Assembly: GCA_041739275.1 (NCBI GenBank)
Contig: JBGSOF010000050.1
Span: forward strand, 46,095-110,094
DNA length: 64,000 nt
Reading direction: 5' to 3'
Origin: WGMI01 sp041739275
Lineage (GTDB): Bacteria > Bacteroidota > Bacteroidia > Flavobacteriales > Schleiferiaceae
The first letter of the stretch is position 1, and each line of letters begins with the position of its first letter. A program made the position numbers and the translations under genes. Positions 62,669 to 64,000 of the stretch are shown one piece after another. The notes beneath the pieces are model-generated. The model saw only the letters and a list, made by a program, of their open reading frames with translations, was not told where the DNA came from and searched no databases.

Positions 62669-63499
62669 TCAATTGGAAGTAAACCGAAACGGTTTGTTGT
62701 ACTCCAACGTATCGACAGAGAATTTGGCATAACAAAAATCACCTTCAGGCAATCTCCACGAAACTTCGAGGTAGGTAGGAATCCAGACACCGTTTTTACT
62801 TTCGTACATGGAGGGTTTTATGAGCCATATTTCTCTACGCTTCAGATCCATATATCGAAGAGTCTTCATTTGAGAAATACTTCCGTTCGCATTGAAGGAA
62901 ATTTCAAAATTTAGCGTGAAATGTTTGTGCGTGTAAGTCAACTTTGCATTGTTCGAATCGATCGCCGACCAGTGCATAGAATCGCCGGGCAAGAAGTTTG
63001 TCGGGTACAAAACACTTTCGCCCAACCATCTCAGCAGCTCTCCTTCATCGTATTTTGGGCCTTTAGCGTCGATCACTTTGACAAAGGACAGCAGCGCGAC
63101 TGTTAGACGCCCATGTTCATATAGAAACATATCACGAGCTTCAAACCAATTGGTTTTACCCTTCCAAATTAATCCGGGAATCGGAGCCGTGGCATATTGT
63201 TCGCCCCGAATTCGAACCCAAGGTTGATTCATACTTGTTTTAAAAAATCCTGTATGTTTTACGCGTACAGATCTGATCAGTGTCTGCCCGTTTTTCATAG
63301 CAAAGTCAAAATATCGTTTTACAGGTACAGGCAAATCCTCCAAAACGCCATGATCGAATACCTCAATGAGCTGGTTCGCGGAATGGAGAAAAAGTTGGCT
63401 GACTTGTTGATCAAACACGTGTCTGAATTGCACATAAGCTAAAAATGCAAGCAGGCCGAGAACTGAAAATGCAGCAGCTGAATAGAAAAGAAGATCCAT
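62669..63499 (-). CDS. DUF6544-like membrane protein
   Basis: From the ATG at 63499 the product is 276 residues: a membrane segment near the N-terminus (MDLLFYSAAAFSVLGLLAFLAYVQF), then VPVKRYFDFAMKNGQTLIRSVRVKHTGFFKTSMNQPWVRIRGEQYATAPIPGLIWKG, which resembles the DUF6544/DUF6920 family, proteins of unknown function with conserved aromatic and Gly residues. The frame is open to 63637, but the added part is not convincing. It lies alone between RE2 copy D and an RE1 copy. Confidence 0.75.
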   Translation of the reverse strand: MDLLFYSAAAFSVLGLLAFLAYVQFRHVFDQQVSQLFLHSANQLIEVFDHGVLEDLPVPVKRYFDFAMKNGQTLIRSVRVKHTGFFKTSMNQPWVRIRGEQYATAPIPGLIWKGKTNWFEARDMFLYEHGRLTVALLSFVKVIDAKGPKYDEGELLRWLGESVLYPTNFLPGDSMHWSAIDSNNAKLTYTHKHFTLNFEISFNANGSISQMKTLRYMDLKRREIWLIKPSMYESKNGVWIPTYLEVSWRLPEGDFCYAKFSVDTLEYNKPFRFTSN

Positions 63500-63770
63500 G
63501 AGAGGCTCGTTGTATTGGGTGAGGAAAACCGAATCTACTTTATAATAGAATGAGTGGTTTATAAATATGGATTCAGAATAAAAAGAGTATAGTGAAACAA
63601 ATTGGTGCTTGAATCCATAAACAGGAAAAGGGGGCATTGGAAATTTCTGGGGACTGGGTTAAAAAGACCCTTTGGTTCTTTAGTGATATGCCTTCTGATT
63701 AGATCATAAGGAGGATGCAGGATTTGGTTGATGTAGTAGGTGACTAAGCGTTCAAACCAGTATTCCAGCA

Positions 63771-64000
63771 ATCAACGAGGTGACTGCACATCTTGGTGCT
63801 TAAAGCCTCTCGACTCCGGGACCCGCCAGCGACGCCGAGTCGCACAACAGCCGCAACTTCCTATTTAAAATTCTGCGGCGGCGACCTCGGCCAAAGCGTA
63901 CGCGGGTAGGAGAGGAGAGCGCTGCGCCGGTCTAAAAAGCTCCTTTCTTTCCTTCTTTCTTTGGAGCAGCAAAGAAAGAAGGCCTCCGCGGCAGCGGGGT
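63771..64000 (+). repeat. RE1 repeat, right-edge copy, cut by the window
   Basis: The first 230 nt align with 28732-29000 in the same orientation, including the hairpin CTTTCTTTG-GAGCAG-CAAAGAAAG. An extra stretch of about 20 nt present at 28780-28800 is missing here. It continues beyond the window edge. Confidence 0.85.

Noticed and set aside
59822..63499. Integron cassette array
   Set aside because: Cargo genes lie in both orientations, no attC core sites recur at the junctions and no integrase is present.

Overview
The window looks like a chromosomal segment of a Bacteroidota bacterium, probably Flavobacteriales-like, with moderately high GC. The signs are a PorT gene and a protein with a type IX secretion (T9SS) C-terminal domain, a MurF-alanine racemase fusion, GWxTD, DUF4271 and YtxJ proteins, many short lipoproteins, and promoter-like TAnnTTTG boxes. 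Genes are tightly packed, often with ATGA/GTGA overlaps, and TTG or GTG starts are common.

Layout. 1-7.8 kb: the end of a division and cell-wall cluster (ftsW', murG, murC, ftsQ, ftsA, ftsZ) plus a YqeY-like gene. 7.8-11.7 kb, minus strand: porT, menaquinone methyltransferase, two tRNA-Arg genes and metG. 11.7-17.6 kb: LD-carboxypeptidase, YraN, an RNA pseudouridine synthase with a repetitive tail, an AsmA-like protein and a lipoprotein. 17.7-25.2 kb: a PLP enzyme, a GH53 galactanase, an O-methyltransferase, oligopeptidase B, a dienoyl-CoA-reductase-like SDR and a phosphodiesterase. 25.5-29.4 kb: accessory stretch with a broken gene, an AT-rich membrane-protein gene and copies of an intergenic repeat (called RE1 here). 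29.4-35 kb, minus strand: a 1054-residue T9SS cargo protein, lipA, an outer-membrane protein, ytxJ and a 42-residue lipoprotein. 35-46.5 kb: ung, a BamA/TamA-like barrel, a GWxTD lipoprotein, an RNA methyltransferase, three paralogous lipoproteins (the third frameshifted), valS, a second PLP enzyme, a TrkA-type regulator and a lipoprotein. 46.8-55.4 kb: tdk, murF-alr and a polysaccharide run (truncated flippase, glycosyltransferase, WecA-like transferase, two convergent O-antigen-ligase-like genes). 55.4-59 kb, minus strand: prc, rnpA, hemD, DUF4271. 59.2-64 kb: accessory region with two toxin-antitoxin modules (one toxin broken), lone exported/membrane genes, four direct copies of a hairpin-bearing repeat (RE2 here) and another RE1 copy at the right edge.

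Functionally the window combines envelope biogenesis (peptidoglycan precursors, divisome, lipid-linked polysaccharide, outer-membrane assembly, T9SS) with housekeeping enzymes. The two accessory stretches stand out by base composition, repeats and gene decay. No clearly new defence or biosynthetic system was found. The best leads are the two repeat families and their association with cargo genes, and four genes caught in the process of breaking.
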